Source: Rhodospirillales bacterium
GTDB taxonomy: Bacteria; Pseudomonadota; Alphaproteobacteria; Rhodospirillales; Defluviicoccaceae
Direction: 5' to 3'
Length of the DNA stretch: 46,332 bases
Assembly: GCA_007694935.1 (NCBI GenBank)
Contig: REES01000100.1
Span: forward strand, 1-46,332
The position numbers were made by a program, and so were the translations under genes. Positions within the stretch are counted from its first letter, which is position 1. Each line of letters starts with the position of its first letter. The notes beneath the pieces were generated by a model. The model was not told the origin of the DNA. It made no database searches and saw only the letters and a program-made list of their open reading frames with translations. Below, piece after piece: positions 26,465-33,985 of this stretch.

Positions 26465-27355
26465 ATGACGAAATTCAAGGTTCCCGCGGTCCCGATGGAA
26501 GGGGGGTTGTCCCATTACTTCCGTCAGATTTGGGCGTTCCCCGTGCTCACGGAGGCGCAGGAGCAGGATTATGCCATGCGTTGGCGCCACTCGGGGGATG
26601 TCGAGGCGGCACACCATCTGGTGACCAGCCATCTGCGCCTGGTCGCCAAGATTGCGATGGGCTATCGCGGCTATGGCGTGCCGGTTTCCGACCTGATCTC
26701 CGAGGGCAACATCGGCCTGATGAAGGCGGTCAAGAAGTTCGAACCGGAGCGCGGTTTCCGCTTGGCCACCTATGCCATGTGGTGGATCCGCGCGGCGATC
26801 ACCGAATACATTCTCCGCTCGTGGTCGATGGTGAAGATGGGGACCCTCGCCACCCAGAAGAAGCTGTTCTTCAGCCTCCGGCGGATCAAGCGGCAGCTCA
26901 ACATCGTCGATAGCGGCGAATTGTCGCCGGAGCAGGCGGAGGAGCTGGCGCGGGAAATGTCGGTGGCGGAATCCGACGTGATCGAGATGAACCGGCGCCT
27001 GTCGGTGCGCGACCTGTCACTGAACGCGCCGATGAGCCGCGACAAGGAGGAGGGCGCCGAGTTCCAGGATGCCCTGGTGGATGAGGGACCGTCGCCGGAA
27101 AGCCTTACCGCTGACCGTGAGGAAAGCAGCTTCCGGCGCACGCTGGTGCATGACGCCATGAACACGCTGCCGGAACGGGAGCGCCACATTCTGGCCGAGC
27201 GCTGGCTGGCGGACGAGCCGAAGACGCTGGAGGAACTCGGCACGGTCTACGGCATCAGCCGGGAGCGGGTTCGCCAGCTCGAGGCCCGTGCCCTCGACAA
27301 GGTGCGGAAGGCGGTGACAGCGGCGCTGCTGCCGCCCCAGGCGGTGCCGGCGTAA
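26465..27355 (+). CDS. rpoH: RNA polymerase sigma-32 factor
   Basis: RpoH directs transcription of heat-shock genes. The 296-residue protein has sigma region 2 (HLVTSHLRLVAKIAMGYRGYG, DLISEGNIGLMKAVKKFEPERGFRLATYAMWWIRAAITEYILRSW), the RpoH-box-like segment TQKKLFFSLRRIKRQ, which distinguishes sigma-32 from other group members, and region 4 with a helix-turn-helix (TLEELGTVYGISRERVRQLEA). ATG 26465 has GGAGG upstream. Alphaproteobacteria often carry more than one rpoH; this is a full-length copy. A GC-rich hairpin follows the stop. Confidence 0.95.
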   Translation: MTKFKVPAVPMEGGLSHYFRQIWAFPVLTEAQEQDYAMRWRHSGDVEAAHHLVTSHLRLVAKIAMGYRGYGVPVSDLISEGNIGLMKAVKKFEPERGFRLATYAMWWIRAAITEYILRSWSMVKMGTLATQKKLFFSLRRIKRQLNIVDSGELSPEQAEELAREMSVAESDVIEMNRRLSVRDLSLNAPMSRDKEEGAEFQDALVDEGPSPESLTADREESSFRRTLVHDAMNTLPERERHILAERWLADEPKTLEELGTVYGISRERVRQLEARALDKVRKAVTAALLPPQAVPA

Positions 27356-27356
27356 G

Positions 27357-27378
27357 CCGGTCCGCGCCTGCGGGCCGG
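27357..27378 (+). terminator. hairpin after rpoH
   Basis: CCGGTCCGC, a four-base loop GCCT and GCGGGCCGG pair over nine positions (one T-G pair), starting two bases after the rpoH stop. No U-tract follows. As the next gene is convergent, it may act as a terminator or 3'-end stabiliser. Confidence 0.4.
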
Positions 27379-27426
27379 CGGCTCCACCGGATCACCACGG
27401 AAGGGCAGGGCCGCCGCCCGAAGCGG

Positions 27427-28662
27427 TTACGCGTACTCTCGCTGATCGTCGATCACCTTGCCGTCGTTGGCGAGGCTTCCGCGATCGTCCAGGACCACCT
27501 CGCCCTTGAGTTGGGTAAGCGCGGTCAGGGTGGCACCGATCGCCGCCGCCAGCCCGTCCGTCCGGCCAGCCACCTCGCAGTGCAGGGTCATGGTGTCGGC
27601 ATCGCCGCTGCGGCGGATCACCAGCCGGCCGCGGCGGATTTCCGGATGGCGGGCGGCCACCGCAGCCACCTGCTCCGGATGGACGAACAGGCCCTTGACC
27701 TTGGCGGTCTGGTCGGCCCGGCCCATCCAGCCCTTGATCCGCATGTTGGTGCGCCCGCACGGGCTGGTGCCCGGCAGAACCGCCGACAGGTCGCCGGTGG
27801 CGAAGCGGATCAGTGGATAGTCCGGATTGAAGGTGGTCACCACCACCTCACCGACTTCGCCGTCGGGAACGGGATCGCCGGTGCCCGGGCGGACGATTTC
27901 CACCACCACGCCTTCGTCGATGATCATCCCCTCGCCGGGCACCGATTCATAGGCGATCAGGCCCAGCTCGGCGGTGGCGTAGCACTGCCGCACGGTGACG
28001 CCGCGGGCGGCATAGCCGTCGCGCACCGCCGGGAACAGGGCCCCGCCGGAGACCAGCGCCTTGGTGATCGAGCCGACATCGACGCCCAGTTCGTCACCCT
28101 TGTCCAGCAGCACCTTGAGGTGGTCCGGAGTGCCGGCATAGCCTTCGGGCCTGAGGTGGGCGATCGCCTGCACCTGCTGCTCGGTATTGCCGACGCCCGC
28201 AGGCACCACGGCGCAGCCCAGCGCCCGGGCGCCGGCGTCCATGATCCAGCCGCCGGGGCTCAGGTGATAGGCGAAGGTATTGTGGACGATCTCGCCGGGG
28301 CGGAAGCCGGCGGCGAAGAAGGCCCGGGCCATTCGGCCGTAGTCGCTGGTTCGCGCCTCGAACTCGTAGATCGGCCCCGGGGACACGAAAATTCGACCGG
28401 CGGCACCGGGGTCGATGGCGGCCAGGCCGCCGAAGCTGGGGCGTTCCGACTGCAGCCGGATCAGGTCCGATTTCCGCGTCACCGGCAGGGGCGCCAGCGA
28501 GCCGCGGCCGGTGATCGCGTCTGGCTCGACGTCGGCCAGGCGTTCGGCGAACGCCGGCGCGTGGGCCCGGGCGCGGGCGATCTGCCGGCGGAGTCCGGCG
28601 GTGATGTCCGCCTCCCGGACATCCGCCGAGCGGGTTTCCAGCTCGTCGAAATAGGCGCTCAT
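27427..28662 (-). CDS. PaaK-like AMP-dependent CoA ligase
   Basis: A 411-residue adenylate-forming protein of the phenylacetate-CoA ligase group: YATAELGLIAYE (the substrate-cleft TAE motif), RFATGDLSAVLPG, RIKGWMGRADQTAKVKGLFVHPEQV (hinge) and a PaaK-type C-terminal domain with DDRGSLANDGKVIDDQR. The usual P-loop (SSGTTGxPT) is replaced by FVSPGPIYEF, so ATP binding there is atypical. ATG 28662 overlaps the livF stop by ATGA; an in-frame GTG at 28671 is the alternative. As the last gene of the Liv-type operon it probably acts on a carboxylic acid brought in by the importer, perhaps aromatic; the substrate is unknown. Confidence 0.78.
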   Translation of the reverse strand: MSAYFDELETRSADVREADITAGLRRQIARARAHAPAFAERLADVEPDAITGRGSLAPLPVTRKSDLIRLQSERPSFGGLAAIDPGAAGRIFVSPGPIYEFEARTSDYGRMARAFFAAGFRPGEIVHNTFAYHLSPGGWIMDAGARALGCAVVPAGVGNTEQQVQAIAHLRPEGYAGTPDHLKVLLDKGDELGVDVGSITKALVSGGALFPAVRDGYAARGVTVRQCYATAELGLIAYESVPGEGMIIDEGVVVEIVRPGTGDPVPDGEVGEVVVTTFNPDYPLIRFATGDLSAVLPGTSPCGRTNMRIKGWMGRADQTAKVKGLFVHPEQVAAVAARHPEIRRGRLVIRRSGDADTMTLHCEVAGRTDGLAAAIGATLTALTQLKGEVVLDDRGSLANDGKVIDDQREYA

Positions 28663-29519
28663 CCGAGCCACCGCTTGCGCCGCTTGTAGTGCTTGACGTT
28701 GCGGTATGAGCGGCGCCCGGCGGCGGAGATGCCGAGGTAGAATTCCTTCACGTCCTCGTTCTCCCGCAGCGCCTGGGCGTCGCCATCCATCACCACCCGG
28801 CCGTTCTCCATGATGTAGCCGTAGGTGGTGTAGCGGAGGGCGACATTGGTGTTCTGTTCGGCAAGCAGGATGGAGACGCCCTCCTCCTCATTGATGCGCT
28901 TGACGATCTCGAAAATCTGCTCGACGAGCTGCGGCGCCAGCCCCATCGATGGCTCGTCCAGAAGGATCAGCTTGGGCCGGCTCATCAGCGCCCGGCCAAT
29001 CGCGGTCATCTGCTGTTCGCCGCCGGAAGTGTAGCCGGCCTGGCTGCCGCGCCGTTCTTTCAGGCGCGGGAAGTAACCGTAGACCATTTCCAGGTCCTGC
29101 TGGATGGCCGCTGCGCCATCCTGGCGGGTGTAGGCGCCGGTCAGCAGATTTTCTTCGACGGTGAGATGCTCGAAGCAGTGGCGCCCCTCCATCACCTGGA
29201 TGACACCGCGGCGGACCAAGTCATTGGGGGTCAGGTGCTGGATGCGTTCGCCCTCGAACTCGATGGAGCCCTTGGTGACGTCGCCCCGCTCGGCGTGGAG
29301 CAGGTTTGATACGGCCTTGAGCGTGGTCGTCTTGCCGGCGCCGTTGGCGCCCAGCAGGCCGACGATGCCGCCCCGCGGCACCGACAGGGAGACCCCTTTC
29401 AGCACCAGGATGACGTGATCGTAGATCACTTCGATGCTGTTGACGGCCAGAAGCGCCGGCTGGGTTTCGGCCTTGATGCGGCCGGGCGGTTCGGCGACGG
29501 CCAGGGCGGGCTGCGTCAT
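28659..29519 (-). CDS. livF: branched-chain-type ABC transporter ATP-binding protein LivF
   Basis: A 286-residue ABC ATPase with Walker A GANGAGKTT, Q-loop region VMEGRHCFEHLTVEENL, signature SGGEQQM, Walker B LILLDEPS and H-loop-region AEQNTNVAL. The EGRHCFEHLTVEENL type is LivF-like. Compared with LivF from amino-acid importers it is about 45 residues longer, with an N-terminal extension (MTQPALAVAEPPGRIKAETQ) and a basic C-terminal tail (SYRNVKHYKRRKRWLG). The frame stays open further upstream, but ATG 29519 with GAGGA seven bases before it is the start. It lies 83 bases after the binding-protein gene. Confidence 0.9.
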   Translation of the reverse strand: MTQPALAVAEPPGRIKAETQPALLAVNSIEVIYDHVILVLKGVSLSVPRGGIVGLLGANGAGKTTTLKAVSNLLHAERGDVTKGSIEFEGERIQHLTPNDLVRRGVIQVMEGRHCFEHLTVEENLLTGAYTRQDGAAAIQQDLEMVYGYFPRLKERRGSQAGYTSGGEQQMTAIGRALMSRPKLILLDEPSMGLAPQLVEQIFEIVKRINEEEGVSILLAEQNTNVALRYTTYGYIMENGRVVMDGDAQALRENEDVKEFYLGISAAGRRSYRNVKHYKRRKRWLG

Positions 29520-29602
29520 GTCGCGGTCCTCGCAGTGAAGCTGCCCCGCCCCGACCCGGCGCGGCGCGCGGGTGGGGCAGGGCAGGGGGTCAGGTCGCGT
29601 GG

Positions 29603-30928
29603 CTATTCCTCGGCCGCACAGTCGCGGATCTCGATCCGGTTCTCCGTGGCGTACTGCAGCGCGGACGCCTCGTAGGCCGGCCGGAGCGCTTCGTTCCGCG
29701 GCTGGATCCAGTCGGAGATGATGTTCCAGGACTGGCCGTCCCATTGCTGCACGAAAGCCTGGCCGCCACCTTCGTGGTCCTCGCACGTGAGCTTGATTTC
29801 CCGGGCGAAGCCCGGGAGCCCCATCTCCGCCCACCGCTCGTTGGTGATCTCCAGGTTCTCCATCCCCCAGCGCACCTCTTCGCCGGTGAGCGCCCGGTTG
29901 CCGTAGCGCGCCTGGGCCGTGCGCACCGCCTCGACCGCCAGGACCGCGTTCAACAAGCCGCGGTTGTACAGCACCTGGCCGACGCCGGAGCGATCGCCCC
30001 AGCCCTTGCCGGCGTCGTAGACGTATCTCAGGATGTCCTGATGGGCGGCAAAGTCGGCGCCCGGTGCGTGGAACCCGAGGGACTTGTAGCCGGCGGCGCG
30101 GGTCCCGGCCGGCAGCACGTCCTGTTCGGCTCCCGACCACCAGACGCCGATGAAGCGGTCCATCGGGAAGTTGACTGCGGCCGCCTCCTGCACGGCGGTG
30201 GAGTTCATTACCCCCCAGCCCCACATCACCACCCAGTCGGGCCGCAACTGCCGGCCGATCTGCCGCCAGGTCGCGGTCTGCTCGAGGCCCGGATGGGTGA
30301 CCGGGAACAGGCTGAGTTCGAAGCCTTCCTCGCCGGCGAGGCGTTGCATGGTGCTGATCGGCTCGCGGCCGTAGGCGCTGTCATGATGGACCAGCGCGAT
30401 CTTCTTGCCGGCGAGGCTGCCACCCTCCTGTTCCTGGATGTACTGGATGATGGCGTCGGCACCGGCCCAATAGGTGATCGGCGCGGTGAACACCCACTTG
30501 AACACCCGCCCGTCGGAGGCATCGGCGCGACCATATCCCATCGTCAGCAGCGGCGCCTTGTCTGCCGCGACCCGCTCGATCAGGGCATAGGTGATGCCGG
30601 TGGACAGCGGGCTCCAGGACGCCGGTTCCGAGGGCCCGGCTCTCTTGAGGCGCTCGTAGCATTCGACCCCGCGATCGTTGTTGTAGGCGGTGTCACACTC
30701 CTCGTAGTGGATACGGACGCCGTTGATGCCGCCGTCGCGGGCGTTCAGCATCTCCAGGTAGTCGGCATAGCCGTTGGCGAAGGGGATGCCATTGGGGGCG
30801 TAGGGGCCGGAGCGGTACTGCAGGCCGGGAAAGAACTGTGCTTCCTGCGCCTCGGAAGGGATACTCCAGAGCGACGACGACAAGACCGCCGCGCCGGCCG
30901 TGATCACAAGAAAGGCTCTCGAAATCAT
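29603..30928 (-). CDS. ABC transporter periplasmic substrate-binding protein (Leu/Ile/Val-binding family)
   Basis: A 441-residue exported protein. The signal peptide is at 1-27 (LVITAGAAVLSSSLWSIPSEAQA-like, with cleavage after SEA). The mature part has the type 1 periplasmic fold of branched-chain amino-acid and amide binding proteins, with GIPFANGYADYLEMLNARDGGINGVRIHYEECDT near the N-terminus and KIALVHHDSAYGREP at the second domain. ATG 30928 has a strong GGAGGAAA before it. It is longer than LivJ/LivK (about 370) and resembles versions found with acyl-CoA ligases, so the ligand may be an organic acid rather than an amino acid. A hairpin sits between livM and this gene. Confidence 0.85.
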   Translation of the reverse strand: MISRAFLVITAGAAVLSSSLWSIPSEAQEAQFFPGLQYRSGPYAPNGIPFANGYADYLEMLNARDGGINGVRIHYEECDTAYNNDRGVECYERLKRAGPSEPASWSPLSTGITYALIERVAADKAPLLTMGYGRADASDGRVFKWVFTAPITYWAGADAIIQYIQEQEGGSLAGKKIALVHHDSAYGREPISTMQRLAGEEGFELSLFPVTHPGLEQTATWRQIGRQLRPDWVVMWGWGVMNSTAVQEAAAVNFPMDRFIGVWWSGAEQDVLPAGTRAAGYKSLGFHAPGADFAAHQDILRYVYDAGKGWGDRSGVGQVLYNRGLLNAVLAVEAVRTAQARYGNRALTGEEVRWGMENLEITNERWAEMGLPGFAREIKLTCEDHEGGGQAFVQQWDGQSWNIISDWIQPRNEALRPAYEASALQYATENRIEIRDCAAEE

Positions 30929-30997
30929 ACTCGTTTCCTCCAGGTTTTTTGCCGGTTTCTTGATTCTTCCGGCCCGATTATGGTTTTTTCAGTCAAT

Positions 30998-31012
30998 GGC
31001 CCAGGCTGGGCC
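30998..31012 (-). terminator. intercistronic hairpin between livM and the binding-protein gene
   Basis: A perfect dyad, GGCCCA-N3-TGGGCC, lies 23 bases past the livM stop on the minus strand, in the 107-base gap. No U-tract follows (the next run is A-rich). Such hairpins often stabilise or partly terminate transcripts around highly expressed binding-protein genes; that role is inferred here. Confidence 0.4.
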
Positions 31013-31035
31013 TCATCGCCACCGTCCCGTTCCGA

Positions 31036-32115
31036 TCAGTAGGGGAAGGGCCAGCGGCGAAGCTTCTCCTTGGCAAGCTGCCACAGCCGGGCGAGGCCGT
31101 GGGGCTCGAGGATCAGGAACAGGATGATCAGGGCACCGAAGATCATGAACTCCAGGTGGGCGATCATGTCCGTCGACATCCGGATGCCCAGCAACGCGGG
31201 GGCGTTGCTGAGCAGGATCGGCAGCAGCACGATGAAGGCGGCGCCGAGGAAGGAGCCGAGGATCGAGCCGAGCCCGCCGATGATGATCATGAACAGCACC
31301 TGGAACGACCGGGTCACCTCGAACGCCAGCGCCTCCACTGAGGCGGTGTACATGAACGCCCACAGTGCGCCGGCGATGCCGATGTAGAACGAGCTGATGG
31401 CGAACGCCGACAGCTTGGCGAACATGGGCCGGATGCCGATGATTTCCGCGGCGATGTCCATGTCCCGCACCGCCATCCAGGCGCGCCCCACCGCGCTTCG
31501 CACCAGGTTCTTGGCCACCAGCGCCATCACCGCAACGAAGCAGAGCAGGAACAGGTACTTGTTGAGCGGGGTGGCGAGGGCGCCGGTGATGTAGAAATCT
31601 CCGAACAGCGCCCGCGGCGGCGCGGTGATCACCCCGGCGGGGTTGTAATTGGTCCACCACGGGTTCTGGGTGAACATCCAGATCAGGAAGAACTGCGCCG
31701 CCAGCGTGGCGATCGCGAGGTAGAATCCCTTGATCCGGAGGGATGGCAGCCCGAACGCGATGCCCACCAGGGCCGTGCCGAAGCCGGCCATCAGGATGAT
31801 CAGCACGATGTTGATCTCGGGAAACGCGGTGGTGAGCTTGAAGGTGAAGAAGGCGCCGCAGGCCATGAAGCCGCCGGTGCCCAGGCTGACCTGGCCGCAA
31901 TAGCCGGTCAGGATGTTCAGGCCGATCGCCGCCATGGCGAACACGAGGAACGGCACCAGGATCGAGTTCAGCCAGTAGGTCGATGCAAAGAACGGCACCA
32001 CCAGCAGAGCGAACAGGAAGATGGCCAGAACACCGAGCTTGTCCTGCTTGATCGGAAAGATCGCCTGATCCTTGGCATAGGTCGATTTGAATTGTCCGGC
32101 TTCGCGGTAAAACAT
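31036..32115 (-). CDS. livM: branched-chain-type ABC transporter permease LivM
   Basis: A 359-residue permease with about nine to ten hydrophobic segments. GYCGQVSLGTGGFMACGAFFTFKLT is the conserved LivM signature, and the cytoplasmic EAA-like segment RAWMAVRDMDIAAEIIGI contacts the ATPase. The C-terminus ends with a short basic tail. ATG 32115 is six bases past the livH stop, with GAGGG before it. It pairs with LivH to form the membrane channel of the importer. Confidence 0.92.
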   Translation of the reverse strand: MFYREAGQFKSTYAKDQAIFPIKQDKLGVLAIFLFALLVVPFFASTYWLNSILVPFLVFAMAAIGLNILTGYCGQVSLGTGGFMACGAFFTFKLTTAFPEINIVLIILMAGFGTALVGIAFGLPSLRIKGFYLAIATLAAQFFLIWMFTQNPWWTNYNPAGVITAPPRALFGDFYITGALATPLNKYLFLLCFVAVMALVAKNLVRSAVGRAWMAVRDMDIAAEIIGIRPMFAKLSAFAISSFYIGIAGALWAFMYTASVEALAFEVTRSFQVLFMIIIGGLGSILGSFLGAAFIVLLPILLSNAPALLGIRMSTDMIAHLEFMIFGALIILFLILEPHGLARLWQLAKEKLRRWPFPY

Positions 32116-32121
32116 GATCGG

Positions 32122-33132
32122 TTACACCCTCTCGATGATCTTTTCGCCGAACAAGCCCTCCGGGCGGATCAGCAGGAACACCATGGCGAGCACATAGGCG
32201 AACCAGCTCTGGATCGCGCTGCCGATGAAGTGGCCAAGGAAGATCTCCGACACCTGCTCGCCGGCGCCGATGATCAGGCCGCCGACGATCGCTCCGGGGA
32301 TCGAGGTGAGACCGCCCAGGATGAGCACCGGCAGCGCCTTGAGGGCAATCAGCGCCAGGGTGAACTGCACCCCGAGCTTGCCGCCCCAGGCAATTCCGGC
32401 GACCAGCGCCACCAGCCCGGCCACCGTCCAGACGACCACCCAGATGGACTTGAGGGGGATGCCGACCGAGAGCGCCGCCTGATGGTCGTCCGCCACCGCG
32501 CGCAGGGCCCGGCCGATCCGGGTCTTGTGGAAGAACACCGCCAGCACGGCGACCATGACGGCACCGATGGCGGCGACGACCAGGTCGTAGCGGTTGATCA
32601 GGATCCCGCCCTCGAACACGTTCTCCAGGATTTCGACGGAGTTGCGCGGTATGCCGATGTCGAGGCTCTTGAGTTCGGAGCCCCACATCGTCTGGCCGAT
32701 GCCGTCGAGCAGGTAGAAGATGCCGATGGTGGCCATGAACAGGATGATGTGCGGCTGGTTCACCAGCGGCCGCAGCACCACCCGCTCGATGGATATGGCG
32801 AGCAGGACCATCACCGCTCCCGTCGCGGCGAAGGCCAAGGCCCAGTGCAGCCCCCATTCCATCAGGCCGACCATGGTCAGCGCGGCAAACAGCACCATCG
32901 ACCCCTGGGCGAAGTTGAACACCCCGGATGCCTTGAAGATCAGCACGAATCCCAGTGCCACCAGGGAATACATCACCCCCTGAAGCAGGCCGGCGATCAG
33001 GATCTCGAAGTAATAGCCCCAGGCAAAATAGAACGTGCTGTCGACCTGGGTGACAAGCTGGAAGATCAATCCGATCAGGATGATCGTGCCCGGCACCCCG
33101 AACCCCCAGCCGGTCAGCATCCGCGTGTTCAT
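32122..33132 (-). CDS. livH: branched-chain-type ABC transporter permease LivH
   Basis: A 336-residue permease with about eight hydrophobic segments. The LivH motifs GLLQGVMYSLVALGFVLIFKASGVFNFAQGSMV and RIGRALRAVADDHQAALSVGI are clear, the second being the loop that contacts the ATPases. The N-terminus carries one extra hydrophobic segment ahead of the family core. ATG 33132 is preceded by GGAGGGGG. It is 21 bases downstream of livG. Confidence 0.92.
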   Translation of the reverse strand: MNTRMLTGWGFGVPGTIILIGLIFQLVTQVDSTFYFAWGYYFEILIAGLLQGVMYSLVALGFVLIFKASGVFNFAQGSMVLFAALTMVGLMEWGLHWALAFAATGAVMVLLAISIERVVLRPLVNQPHIILFMATIGIFYLLDGIGQTMWGSELKSLDIGIPRNSVEILENVFEGGILINRYDLVVAAIGAVMVAVLAVFFHKTRIGRALRAVADDHQAALSVGIPLKSIWVVVWTVAGLVALVAGIAWGGKLGVQFTLALIALKALPVLILGGLTSIPGAIVGGLIIGAGEQVSEIFLGHFIGSAIQSWFAYVLAMVFLLIRPEGLFGEKIIERV

Positions 33133-33153
33133 GGTGGCTGCCCCCTCCCGTTC

Positions 33154-33945
33154 TCAGTGACTGACGCCGAGGTAGGCGTCGATCACCCGCTGATCGCTCC
33201 GCACCTCATCCGGGGTGCCGTCGGCCAGCTTGCGGCCGTAGTCCAGCACCACCACCCGGTCGGAAATGTCCATGACCACGCCCATGTCGTGCTCGATCAG
33301 GGCGATGGTGGTGCCGAGCTGCTCGTTGACGTCGAGGACGAACCGGCACATGTCCTCCTTCTCCTCGACGTTCATCCCCGCCATCGGCTCGTCGAGCAGC
33401 AGCAGGTCCGGCTCCATGGCCAGCGCCCGCGCCAGTTCCACCCGCTTCTGCAGCCCGTAGGGCAGCCGGCCGACCGGGGTCTTGCGGATCGCCTGGATCT
33501 CGAGGAAATCGATGATCTGCTCGCAGAACTCGCGGTGCTTGATTTCTTCGCGCTGGTTCGGCCCCCAGTAGAGAGCCTGGAACAACAGGTTGCTCCGCAT
33601 CCGGATCAGCCGCCCGGTCATGATGTTGTCGAGGGTCGACATGCCCTTGAACAGCGCCACGTTCTGAAAGGTGCGGGCAATCCCCTGGCGGGCGGCGCGG
33701 TGCGGGCGCATCGCCCGCCGCATCTCGCCCTTGTAGCGGATCGTGCCTTCCTGCGGATGGTAGAAGCCGTTGATGACGTTCAGCATGGACGTCTTGCCGG
33801 CGCCGTTGGGACCGATGATGGCGCGGATCTCGCCCTTGCGGATGTCGAAGGTGACCCCGCTCAGCGCCTTCACGCCGCCGAAGAACAGCGAAATGTTCTT
33901 GGCTTCGAGCAGGACCTCGTTGAAGAGACGGGGAGCGTTGGTCAT
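33154..33945 (-). CDS. livG: branched-chain-type ABC transporter ATP-binding protein LivG
   Basis: A 263-residue ABC ATPase with Walker A GPNGAGKTS, Q-loop/LivG-type ARTFQNVALFKGMSTLDNIM, a signature region degraded to LPYGLQKRVELARAL, Walker B LLLLDEPMAGMN and the H-loop EHDMGVVMDISD. The LPYGxQ form of the signature is normal in LivG. The start ATG 33945 has no strong Shine-Dalgarno but begins the family N-terminus (NEVLLEAKNISLFFGGVKAL). It follows the acyl-CoA synthetase gene by 40 bases on the same strand. Confidence 0.9.
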   Translation of the reverse strand: MTNAPRLFNEVLLEAKNISLFFGGVKALSGVTFDIRKGEIRAIIGPNGAGKTSMLNVINGFYHPQEGTIRYKGEMRRAMRPHRAARQGIARTFQNVALFKGMSTLDNIMTGRLIRMRSNLLFQALYWGPNQREEIKHREFCEQIIDFLEIQAIRKTPVGRLPYGLQKRVELARALAMEPDLLLLDEPMAGMNVEEKEDMCRFVLDVNEQLGTTIALIEHDMGVVMDISDRVVVLDYGRKLADGTPDEVRSDQRVIDAYLGVSH

Positions 33946-33985
33946 GCGGCGATGCCCATGTTCCGGGAGGTTCTGTCGGTGCGGG

